A stretch of DNA of 64,000 nt from Stieleria mannarensis (lineage in GTDB: Bacteria > Planctomycetota > Planctomycetia > Pirellulales > Pirellulaceae): assembly GCF_014154935.1 (NCBI RefSeq), contig NZ_JACEHH010000010.1, forward strand, positions 124,001 through 188,000, read 5' to 3'. Position 1 is the first letter of the stretch, and each line of letters starts with the position of its first letter. Positions 53,928 through 61,822 of the stretch are shown one piece after another. Under the pieces are notes generated by a model, which saw nothing but the letters and a program-made list of their open reading frames with translations, was not told where the DNA came from and ran no database searches. Both the position numbers and the translations under genes were made by a program.

Positions 53928-55163
53928 TTAGCCCGGCCGCCGGTCCAGCACGCGCAGGTAAAGTTCGCGGATCTGGCGTGTCATCTCCTGGTGGCGGAAT
54001 TGTTCGGTGAATCGCTGCCGCCCTGCCCTGCCCCATCCTCGCCGCAGCTGGTCGTTTTCGGCCAGCCGGATCAGCGAATCGGCTAGCACCGCGGTGTCGC
54101 GTGCCGGCACCAAGAAGCCGGTTTCACCGCTGATCACCACCTCGCGGGCCCCATCGACGTCGTAGCTGACGGCGGGTTTGCCCGCGATCAAGGCTTGCGG
54201 CAGGGCTCGAGCGAGGCCTTCCCGCAGCGAGGTGTGAACCAGGACGTCCATGGCACCGATCAGCGGGGGGACGTCCGATGGAGACACCAGCCCGGTGAAG
54301 ACGAAATGGTCGGACAATCCGAGTGATTCGATCCGCCGGGTCAACGGCTCGCGGAGGATGCCGTCGCCGACCAACAGGAACAACACCTGGGGGCATTGCC
54401 GCACCACATCGGCCGCCGCGGTGATCAGATCTTCGTGGCCTTTGAGATGAAACAGGCGGGCGATTTTTCCGATCACGACCCGATCGGGCGCAATCTGATA
54501 CTTTTCGCGGACGGCCTGGCGATGCTCGTCGGCATGTAAAAATGGTTCGACGTCCATCCCGCTGTAGATCGTGGTGAACTTTTCTCGCGGCGCGACGCCG
54601 GCACGGACCATCAAGTCGGTCATCGCGTCGGCGACCGAAATCATGTGGTGGCAGCGGGCCGCGGCGTATCGTTCGCAGCGTCGAAAGAACTCGCGCGCCG
54701 CGCGGGGCTGGAATTCGTGAAAAGGGGCGCCGTGGACGGTGTGGATCACCGCCGGCACGCCGAGCGACCAGGCGGCGTTTCGCCCCAGCAGCCCGCCCTT
54801 GGCACTGTGGGTGTGCACGACGTCGGGGCGGAAGTTTCGGATCGCGTTGCGGATCGCTCGGGATGCGGCCCAGTCGCGAAGCGGGTGGATGTTGCGACGA
54901 AACATCGGCAGCAGTTCGATCTGCAACTCCCCTGCCCTGCCCTGGAGTTCTGCCCTGCCCTGGAGTTCTGCCCTGCCCTGTTGGTTCGCTTGCTCGGCGA
55001 AGAAACCGGCGCGGTCAAGCAGGTCGCCTTCGGGCCCCAGCGCCGGGCCGGTGACCAGCATCACTTCGTCATCATGATGCTCGATCAGGTCCAGGCAATT
55101 GAGCAGCGTGTTTTCTTGGGCGCCGCCGATGATCATACGAGTGATGATGTGGGCGACGCGCAC
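53928..55163 (-). CDS. GT4 family glycosyltransferase
   Basis: 411 aa, GT-B fold. The N-terminal domain has RMIIGGAQENTLLNCLDLIE and VVHTHSAKGGLLGRNAAWSL, then HTVHGAPFHEF; the C-terminal domain has VIGKIARLFHLKGHEDLITA, LFLLVGDGILREPL and SLREGLARALPQALIAGKP (GT4 active-site segment). The N-terminal part contains the tandem QGRAELQGRAELQGRAG (nt 54932-54980), probably a repeat expansion. Start GTG at 55163. Likely in envelope glycan or exopolysaccharide synthesis; the acceptor is unknown. Confidence 0.88.
   Translation of the reverse strand: MRVAHIITRMIIGGAQENTLLNCLDLIEHHDDEVMLVTGPALGPEGDLLDRAGFFAEQANQQGRAELQGRAELQGRAGELQIELLPMFRRNIHPLRDWAASRAIRNAIRNFRPDVVHTHSAKGGLLGRNAAWSLGVPAVIHTVHGAPFHEFQPRAAREFFRRCERYAAARCHHMISVADAMTDLMVRAGVAPREKFTTIYSGMDVEPFLHADEHRQAVREKYQIAPDRVVIGKIARLFHLKGHEDLITAAADVVRQCPQVLFLLVGDGILREPLTRRIESLGLSDHFVFTGLVSPSDVPPLIGAMDVLVHTSLREGLARALPQALIAGKPAVSYDVDGAREVVISGETGFLVPARDTAVLADSLIRLAENDQLRRGWGRAGRQRFTEQFRHQEMTRQIRELYLRVLDRRPG
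54932..54980. repeat. 18-bp in-frame tandem repeat in the glycosyltransferase
   Basis: Unit CTGCCCTGCCCTGGAGTT, two and two thirds copies, each encoding QGRAEL on the - strand. The unit contains the GGGCAGGG octamer. Confidence 0.9.
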
Positions 55164-55353
55164 GCGATTGACATTCGAAGGGGGTGCGGAATACTAGTAG
55201 CCTATCGCAACTCAATTTGCGGTTAGCCGATGCGTTCGCAGAGTCGCCGTGTTCTCCGAACTCGGCGCTCAGAAAGCGGAGCTTTGCCCGAAGCCGACCT
55301 CGGAGAGGACGGCGACTGTCCAGCCCAACCGAAAACCAAGCTGCGGCGGAAGA

Positions 55354-56211
55354 CTAGGCCGTCCCGAACTCGACGCGGCGGAGTCCCAGTTGGGATTGCA
55401 GCCGATTCACGATCGACGTGTGCATCTGGCTGACCCGCGATTCGGACAGGTCCAGTGTCGCACCGATCTCCTTCATCGTCAATTCTTCGTAGTAATAAAG
55501 AATGATGATCAGGCGTTCGTTGCGATTGAGTCCTTTGGTGACCAGCCGCATCAGATCGTTTTTCTGGACGCGCCGGGTCGGGTCTTCGCCCTTCTTGTCT
55601 TCCAAGATGTCGATTTCGCGAACGTCCTTGTAGCTGTCGGTTTCGTACCACTTTTTATTCAGCGAGACGACGCCGACGGCATTGGCGTCGGATTCCATCT
55701 TTTCGACTTCGGCGACCGACAGTTCCATGTGTTCGGACAGTTCCTGCACGGTGGCGGGGCGTCCGTACTTGGTTTCCAACTGCTTTTTGGCGACGGCCAG
55801 TTTGCTGGCCTTGCTGCGGACCAACCGGGGCACCCAGTCCATGGTGCGGAGTTCGTCCAGCATGGCGCCTCGGATTCGAGGCACGCAATAGGTTTCGAAC
55901 TTGACGCCTCGGTCCATGTCGTAGGCATCGATGGCGTCCATCAGTCCGAAGATTCCGGCGCTGATCAGGTCGTCCAATTCGACACCATCGGGAAGGCGTT
56001 GCCAAATGCGATCGCCGTTGTAGCGAACCAAGGGCATGTAACGCTCGACGAGGCGATTACGCAGAGGCTCGTATTCGTCCGCATCCTTTTCGGTTTGCTT
56101 AAACTGTTTCCAAACCTCTAGGATTTCATCGTCTGTTGAAACTGCGGCTGGCATCCAATCCTCCGTGATCTTCAATTCGACTGCCGACGACTTCATGTCG
56201 CCGGTTGTCAT
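55354..56211 (-). CDS. fliA: RNA polymerase sigma factor FliA/WhiG (sigma-28)
   Basis: 285 aa. Sigma-28 features: region 2 VERYMPLVRYNGDRIWQRLP, LDDLISAGIFGLMDAIDAYD, FETYCVPRIRGAMLDELR; region 3 VPRLVRSKASKLAVAKKQLE; region 4 LNRNERLIIILYYYEELTMK, then EIGATLDLSESRVSQMH. It directs late flagellar gene transcription. It lies 275 bp downstream of flhF on the same strand; the gap holds an A9 run and no gene. No anti-sigma FlgM gene is near. Confidence 0.93.
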   Translation of the reverse strand: MTTGDMKSSAVELKITEDWMPAAVSTDDEILEVWKQFKQTEKDADEYEPLRNRLVERYMPLVRYNGDRIWQRLPDGVELDDLISAGIFGLMDAIDAYDMDRGVKFETYCVPRIRGAMLDELRTMDWVPRLVRSKASKLAVAKKQLETKYGRPATVQELSEHMELSVAEVEKMESDANAVGVVSLNKKWYETDSYKDVREIDILEDKKGEDPTRRVQKNDLMRLVTKGLNRNERLIIILYYYEELTMKEIGATLDLSESRVSQMHTSIVNRLQSQLGLRRVEFGTA

Positions 56212-56486
56212 GTTTGGGGTTCGCTTTCGCTGTTTGCTGACGACCCGTCTTGCATTGCTGCCGTCGGGGAATCGTCAACGCCACTCGGGGCCTGGCTCCG
56301 GAACGCTGCGAACAAGGAACGGGACATCAGTGTCCATTTTTCTTGCTTGCGTGTGCCGGGGTTGACCCAGTCGCCGAAGGTGGTCTCTCAAAAAAAAATC
56401 TCAAGTCGTCTTTTAAGATCCCAGCCCTCGGCTTTTTCTCTATCGGTTGTTTCTCTTGGTGAGTTGAGTTTATTTCTTTGTTTCTT

Positions 56487-57680
56487 TCAGGCGGCTTCGA
56501 TCTGTCGCACGCCGACCGGAGCCGGGACCAGTCGCTCGACCAGCGTTTCGGCGGTCGCGACGGCGATGTCATCGGGGACGTGTTGTCCGTTGGTCACGTA
56601 GCTGATCGGCAATCCGATGTGCTCACGCGAGGCGGTCAGCGCGCTGAGGACGCCGGCGGTGTACGGTGTCTCATCCAGCTTGGAAAGAATCGCGGCGGTC
56701 GGTCGCGCGGCGGCGAACCCGTCGAGTGCGGATTGCACGACCGCGGCCGTGCTGGTCGCGCTGATCACCAAGTGGGTTTCATCCGGCTGGGCGGTGCGCA
56801 ACAGCTCGGCCAGCCCGGCGATGTTCATGTCGCCCTTGGGGCTGCGTCCGGCCGTGTCGATCAGAATCAGATCCACGTCGCCCAGCTGATCGATCGCCCC
56901 ACGCATCTGGTCACTCGACTCGACCACGCTCATCGGCAGGTCCATGATCTGGGCATAGGCTTGGAGCTGTTGGACGGCGGCGATTCGGAACGTGTCGATC
57001 GTCAACAGTCCGACGCGCCGTTTGGATTGGATTCGGAATCCGGCGGCCAACTTGGCCACCGTGGTGGTTTTTCCGACGCCGGTCGGTCCGATCAACGCAA
57101 CGATGCGGCGTTCGCCGGGGCTCAGCCGGATCGGTCCGCTCAGCCGGATCTCGCGGGCCACGCTGCGCTGCAGTTGTTCCAGCCAGGAGTGGTCCCAACG
57201 TTCGTCCAGGTTGGCGACAAAGCCGCTGGTCGAACGGATCCAGCGATCGGCCACGGTTTCGGAAACGCCCAGCGAGAGCAGACCGGTGCGGTACTGCGAC
57301 GTCGGGTCGGCGATGGACCGCGGGTGGATTCCGGACGGGGTGATTCGGGATGTGGCCGCGGCGACCTGTCGATCGTCCTCCGCCAGACGCGGCACGACCG
57401 ACAGGGTTTGCCGCGAGTCGATCGGCGGTGTGCCTGGTGGATGTGTCATTCCCGGCACGCGACTCGGGAAACGATGTGAATCGTCAGTGGGCAACCCGCC
57501 GGCGTCGCGTTGTTGGTCGCCGGTGCTGGCCGTCACTTCCACATAGCTTCGGCCCAGCCATCCCATCCAGCCGTCGCGGCACTGGCGCGTTCGCAGAACG
57601 GATGCATGGGGTCCGAGCTGTTCCCGGATCTCTTCCAGGGCAGCTTGCAGATTTGCGGCTCGGAATATTTTGACTTGCAT
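56487..57680 (-). CDS. flhF: Flagellar biosynthesis GTPase FlhF
   Basis: SRP-type GTPase that helps place flagella. N-terminal B-domain MQVKIFRAANLQAALEEIRE, variable linker (about 60-150), NG domain with P-loop VALIGPTGVGKTTTVAKLAA (near 200), LLTIDTFRIAAVQQLQAYAQ, LILIDTAGRSPKGD and ILSKLDETPYTAGVLSAL. 397 aa. The ATG at 57680 is preceded by an in-frame TTG. It lies 41 bp downstream of flhA. The FlhG (FleN) partner expected next in many genomes is missing here. Confidence 0.93.
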   Translation of the reverse strand: MQVKIFRAANLQAALEEIREQLGPHASVLRTRQCRDGWMGWLGRSYVEVTASTGDQQRDAGGLPTDDSHRFPSRVPGMTHPPGTPPIDSRQTLSVVPRLAEDDRQVAAATSRITPSGIHPRSIADPTSQYRTGLLSLGVSETVADRWIRSTSGFVANLDERWDHSWLEQLQRSVAREIRLSGPIRLSPGERRIVALIGPTGVGKTTTVAKLAAGFRIQSKRRVGLLTIDTFRIAAVQQLQAYAQIMDLPMSVVESSDQMRGAIDQLGDVDLILIDTAGRSPKGDMNIAGLAELLRTAQPDETHLVISATSTAAVVQSALDGFAAARPTAAILSKLDETPYTAGVLSALTASREHIGLPISYVTNGQHVPDDIAVATAETLVERLVPAPVGVRQIEAA

Positions 57681-57721
57681 CAAGCGGACTGTAAAAAGGC
57701 GGGGACTGGGGATCTTCAGGA

Positions 57722-59767
57722 CTAAGCGGCGGCGGTGGAGGGTTGGAAGCCGACCGTCGAGTGGATTTCCAATTGGGTGTCGTTGGTGATTTCTTGGGTG
57801 GACAACACGTGGGTCCAGATGCCCGCTTCTTCGGTCACCTGTTTCACGCGGCGTCGAAGGTGTGGGCCGACCAAAAGAACCGGCGGGTAACCTTCGCTGG
57901 ATAGGTTCTTAACGGCTTGACGAATCGCGTCGCAAGTGACGTCTGATGTTTTGTGGTCTCGGGTCGAAAATTGATTGGCCGCGGTCGCCGCGTCGAGCGT
58001 CACGACGCGCAAGATCCGTTGTTCGTCACGGAGTCCGGAGCAGAGCGTTCGTGCCAGACGCCTGCGCACGTGTTCGACTTGTTCCAGCGAGTCGTGGCTT
58101 TGGCTGGCAGCGTCGCCGAGTGCTTCGAGAATGATGCCCAATTGCCGAATCGGAATGCCCTCGCGCAACAGCCCCTGCAAGACCTTTTGCACGTCACTGA
58201 TTGACAAGCGGTTGGGGACCAAATCGTCGACCATCGCCGGAGCGACCTGACGCAGTTCATCCAGCAAATGCTTGGTCGCATCATGGGACAGCAGTTCGTC
58301 GGCGTGCGCGCGGGCGACTTGTTCCAGGTGGTCGGCCAACACGCTGGGAGCGGTGCGTGTTTTGAATCCATAGATCATCGCCTGTTCGCGGCCCACCGGA
58401 TCGATCCAGACCGACGTCCCGCCGCCGAACTCCTGCGTCGGTTCGCCGTCCAGGTTTCCGGTCGTTCTGCCGTCGCTGCTGGCAAGCAGCTTGTCCACGC
58501 GCAGGTGGCCGCGGGCGACGAAGTCACCGAACAAGCGGATCTCGTACTCCTGTTGTCCCAGCGTCGCGTCGTCACGAACGCGCACTTTGGGCAAGACGAT
58601 GCCGATTTCAGCGGCCATCTGATTTCGCAGACTGGCGATGCGTTGCATCAAGTCACCGCCGCGGATCGGGTCGGCCAGCGGCAGCAGCCCCAGTCCGATC
58701 GCCACTTCCAGTGGGTCGACCGCCAGGAAGTCTTCGACCCGTTTTTGCGTCGACGTCGCCGATTGCGATTCGGTTTCACGCCGTTGCTGTTCTTCGGCGG
58801 CCTGTTGTTTCGCGTTGCGGTCCAGCGTGGTCGCGATCAAAACACATCCGCTTCCCAGCAAAATCAGGGGAATCGGCGGAAGCCCCGTGACGACCAGCAC
58901 CAACAAAAAGCCGCCGGCGATCAACAAGGCTTTGGAGTTTCCCAGCAGTTGCGTGACAAAATTGTCCGCCAGATCGGTTCGCCGGGTGCCGCGGGTGACC
59001 AGGATGCCGGCTGAGAGCGAGATCAACAGCGAGGGGATCTGGCTGACCAACCCGTCACCGATGGTCAGTTTGGTAAACACCGATGCGGCGTCGGCCACCC
59101 CCATGCCCGAGCCGACGATGCCCAGGTACAGCCCGCCGATAATATTGATGGCGGTGATGACCAGCCCGGCGACCGCATCGCCACGGACGAATTTTCCGGC
59201 ACCGTCCATCGCGGCATAAAAGTCGGCTTCGGCGATTAGTTCGTCACGTTTTCCCGCCGCCGTCTCCGCATCGATGTTGCCGGCGTTCAGGTCGGCATCG
59301 ATGGCCGATTGACGTCCGGGCATCCCATCGAGTGCAAACCGGGCGGCGACTTCGCTGATCCGCGTCGCCCCTTTGGTGATCACCACAAACTGGACCACCA
59401 CCAAGATTAAAAACAACACCAACCCGACTTCGATCTGATTGCCGGCGACGAACTGTCCGAAGGTCCGGATCACGCCGCCGGCGGCATCGTCGCCCGCGGT
59501 GGGCGCGTCGGCCAAAATCAGTCGCGTCGTCGCGATGTTCAGCACCAACCGGGACAGCGTGGTCGCCAGCAGCAGCGTCGGAAACACGCTGAATTCCAGC
59601 GGCGTGGCGACGTGAATCGTCGTCAATAAGATCACCACCGCCAGGGCAATGTTGCCGGCCAGCAAAAAATCCATGATCACCGTCGGCAACGGCATCAAGA
59701 TCACGACCATGCAGGCCATCACACCGATCGGCAGCAACCAGGGACGGAATCGTTGGATCGGGGACAA
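57722..59767 (-). CDS. flhA: Flagellar export apparatus protein FlhA
   Basis: 681 aa, inner-membrane gate of the flagellar type III exporter. Eight or so membrane helices in the first 310 residues, with the signature RISEVAARFALDGMPGRQSA, then IDADLNAG (about 134-162). A cytoplasmic domain binds export chaperones and cargo (IPIRQLGIILEALGD; PPVLLVGPHLRRRVKQ). Start TTG at 59767 by frame and length; no RBS is visible. Apart from flhF and fliA no other flagellar structural genes are in the window. Confidence 0.94.
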   Translation of the reverse strand: MSPIQRFRPWLLPIGVMACMVVILMPLPTVIMDFLLAGNIALAVVILLTTIHVATPLEFSVFPTLLLATTLSRLVLNIATTRLILADAPTAGDDAAGGVIRTFGQFVAGNQIEVGLVLFLILVVVQFVVITKGATRISEVAARFALDGMPGRQSAIDADLNAGNIDAETAAGKRDELIAEADFYAAMDGAGKFVRGDAVAGLVITAINIIGGLYLGIVGSGMGVADAASVFTKLTIGDGLVSQIPSLLISLSAGILVTRGTRRTDLADNFVTQLLGNSKALLIAGGFLLVLVVTGLPPIPLILLGSGCVLIATTLDRNAKQQAAEEQQRRETESQSATSTQKRVEDFLAVDPLEVAIGLGLLPLADPIRGGDLMQRIASLRNQMAAEIGIVLPKVRVRDDATLGQQEYEIRLFGDFVARGHLRVDKLLASSDGRTTGNLDGEPTQEFGGGTSVWIDPVGREQAMIYGFKTRTAPSVLADHLEQVARAHADELLSHDATKHLLDELRQVAPAMVDDLVPNRLSISDVQKVLQGLLREGIPIRQLGIILEALGDAASQSHDSLEQVEHVRRRLARTLCSGLRDEQRILRVVTLDAATAANQFSTRDHKTSDVTCDAIRQAVKNLSSEGYPPVLLVGPHLRRRVKQVTEEAGIWTHVLSTQEITNDTQLEIHSTVGFQPSTAAA

Positions 59768-59889
59768 TGCAAGACCTGTCGCACGCAGGGGGACAATGAA
59801 AACACTTTCCCGGCGACAGTAGTGAATCCGCGACCGCGGGGTCTAGGCGATTCTTTCGGCGCGGGCGTGTGAAACGCGGCGTGAAACAG

Positions 59890-60115
59890 GAGGTGACGGG
59901 CGGTGGAGGGAGATGACAGAAAAATGGGGGGACAGAAAAATGGGTGGGGGAAGGGAGAGACAAGAAAATGGGTGACAAGAAAATAGTTGGCAGTTGCCAA
60001 TTGGCAGAAAAATAGAGGTGGGGAAAAAGAAGAGACGAGAAAATGGATGGCAGGAGAATATTGGGCAACTCTGAAAACTGACGACTTAATCCATTTTTCT
60101 GCCCCCTATTTTTCT
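59890..60115. repeat. GACAGAAAAATGGG repeat cluster
   Basis: The word GACAGAAAAATGGG and relatives (GACAAGAAAATGGG, GGCAGAAAAATAG) occur about seven times on the + strand (59910-60050); the reverse CCATTTTTCTG appears at 60092 and 60110. It fills most of the 378-bp gap 59768-60145; no gene is supported there. Confidence 0.8.
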
Positions 60116-60145
60116 GTCACTCCCCTGCCCTGCTCCGATGACGCT

Positions 60146-61321
60146 TCAACGCGCCGGATTCTCGTACCAAATGATGCCGAGGTTTTGGCGTTCTTCACAG
60201 GTCATCACGTCCAGGTCGTTGTCGCCGTCGAGGTCGATCAATTCCATGCGATCGAATTTGACGGCGGTCGTTGGGTCGATCGCCGACCAGTTTCCCTGTG
60301 GATCGCGGATCCAGATTCCCGGCAGGTCGCGGTTGGGGCTGGCGTGGGTGTTAGCCGTCAGCACGATTCGGCCGTCGTGGAAACGTTCGATCGCTTTGCC
60401 ATTGTTGACTCCGGTCGGGTGTTTCAGCGTGGTCACATGCCAGGCGTCGCCGGCGCGGCGGCAATCCAGCGAGTCGCTGTTTCGTGTGCTGATCAGGCAA
60501 CGTTCTGCGGTGGCGGTCAGAAACATCACCTCCCTGCCCTGCCCCGCGATCACATGTTCGGTCCACGTCTGCAGCGGATCGTCGGGTTGTTCCAGCCACG
60601 CGGCGACGCGACGCTTGCCTTTGCGGTCACTGAACACGATGTCTTGGTCCCCATCGTGATCCATGTCGACAGACCGCAGCGACATGATCCAACCAGCCTC
60701 ACGCAGCCGGATCGTGGTCCATGTCGACAGGTCGCGCGAGCCGGTCGGGGGACCGAGCAGCAGCGTGATCGTGGCTTTGGGACCTTTGGCACCGACGACC
60801 AACGCCGTCCGCGAGTCGATCGTGCCCAGAGGCAAGGCGAACATCCACATCACGCCGTCGAGCTGTTTGAATCGGTCGGTTGTCCAGTTCTGTTCGTTCA
60901 GCAAGTTCGACGATTGCGAATCCGATGCAGACGTGTCGTTCCAATGGACCAACAATTGTCGCTGTTTGCCTTCGTGGCAACTGACGATGTCCAGCCGCCC
61001 GTCGCCGTCCAGATCGATCGGCACGGCGTCTTCGGGGGACTTCGCACGGGCGATCATCGCCGCCGGCCATGGCTCGGTGGCTTTGGCGCTGCCGGGATTC
61101 AAATACAGTCGCACCAGTCCCGATTCTTCCCAGCCGGTGACGACGTCGGGCAAACCATCGCCGTTGAAGTCACCCAGCCGTACACCATCGGCGCCACGAT
61201 GGGTGTCGTCGATCGTGTGGCGGTTCCAGGGTGTCTGTGCCGATGCGAGAGGCAGCACGCCGGTCGGGGAGAGCAGGACGGCGAATAGGACGACACTACC
61301 GCGGAAGATGGTTTGGTGCAT
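60146..61321 (-). CDS. Exported FG-GAP/VCBS repeat protein
   Basis: 391 aa. Signal peptide MHQTIFRGSVVLFAVLLSPT, cleavage after LASA. About six FG-GAP-like blades of an integrin-type propeller, seen as LGDFNGDGLPDVVTGWE, PIDLDGDGRLDIVSCHEG, SVDMDHDGDQDIVFSDRKG and LIDLDGDNDLDVMTCEE, with calcium-binding Asp motifs. Secreted; a function in surface binding is inferred. The octamer GGGCAGGG at 60532-60544 encodes part of AGQGREV. Confidence 0.85.
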   Translation of the reverse strand: MHQTIFRGSVVLFAVLLSPTGVLPLASAQTPWNRHTIDDTHRGADGVRLGDFNGDGLPDVVTGWEESGLVRLYLNPGSAKATEPWPAAMIARAKSPEDAVPIDLDGDGRLDIVSCHEGKQRQLLVHWNDTSASDSQSSNLLNEQNWTTDRFKQLDGVMWMFALPLGTIDSRTALVVGAKGPKATITLLLGPPTGSRDLSTWTTIRLREAGWIMSLRSVDMDHDGDQDIVFSDRKGKRRVAAWLEQPDDPLQTWTEHVIAGQGREVMFLTATAERCLISTRNSDSLDCRRAGDAWHVTTLKHPTGVNNGKAIERFHDGRIVLTANTHASPNRDLPGIWIRDPQGNWSAIDPTTAVKFDRMELIDLDGDNDLDVMTCEERQNLGIIWYENPAR

Positions 61322-61378
61322 GCCTGATTTCTCAGCTAAAATTGAGATGCGTCGGTGTCGTATAACAGGGGCATGCGT

Positions 61379-61466
61379 GTTGGTGTTTAGCCTTGAGGCG
61401 ATTCCCGTTCGCTGCCTCGCAGCGAAAAGATTGCCCTGGGGAATCGCCTAAAGGCTAGACACCAAC
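61379..61466. repeat. 28-bp-arm hairpin between divergent genes
   Basis: GTTGGTGTTTAGCCTTGAGG (plus CGATTCCC) pairs with GGGGAATCGCCTAAAGGCTA (plus GACACCAAC). A smaller stem (GCTGCCTCGCAGC) sits in the loop. It lies between two divergent starts, so it is not a terminator of either gene. Confidence 0.8.
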
Positions 61467-61530
61467 GTTGATACCCGTGCCATTCGAGTCGGTATCAGTT
61501 TACCGCGGCAAAGCTTGTTCAGGTGGTGCG

Positions 61531-61743
61531 ATGGGATGTCACGGATTTGTCAGTGACGGCTATGAACGTGCGATCGCCGGGATCGAGGCCGAGGTCCGCC
61601 CGGAGATCGAGGCGCGGTACGCGGAGGAGTGGAATGCGGCGGGGATCTTTCGCCGCCTCGTGCTGCGTCGACAGATCGAGAAAGAGGTCGATCGAGCGAT
61701 CGAGGCTCGGTCGGATCAGGCGCCGCCTGATGGAATGTATTAA
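61531..61743 (+). CDS. Small hypothetical protein
   Basis: 70 aa from the ATG at 61531 (the frame is open from 61468). Highly charged and helical (AIAGIEAEVRPEIEARYAEE, RRLVLRRQIEKEVDRAIEAR), no signal peptide. I do not recognise a family, though similar short charged proteins are common in planctomycetes. It is followed directly by a convergent-type hairpin. Confidence 0.5.
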   Translation: MGCHGFVSDGYERAIAGIEAEVRPEIEARYAEEWNAAGIFRRLVLRRQIEKEVDRAIEARSDQAPPDGMY

Positions 61744-61744
61744 T

Positions 61745-61801
61745 GTGGGATAGGCTTCCAGCCTGTCGGTCTGGGATCGACAGGCTGGAAGCCTATCCCA
61801 C
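61745..61801. terminator. Convergent-gene hairpin family, copy 3
   Basis: GTGGGATAGGCTTCCAGCCT against AGGCTGGAAGCCTATCCCAC; between the + stop at 61743 and the - stop at 61823. Confidence 0.72.
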
Positions 61802-61822
61802 TGAATTGAACCCGGGGTGATG

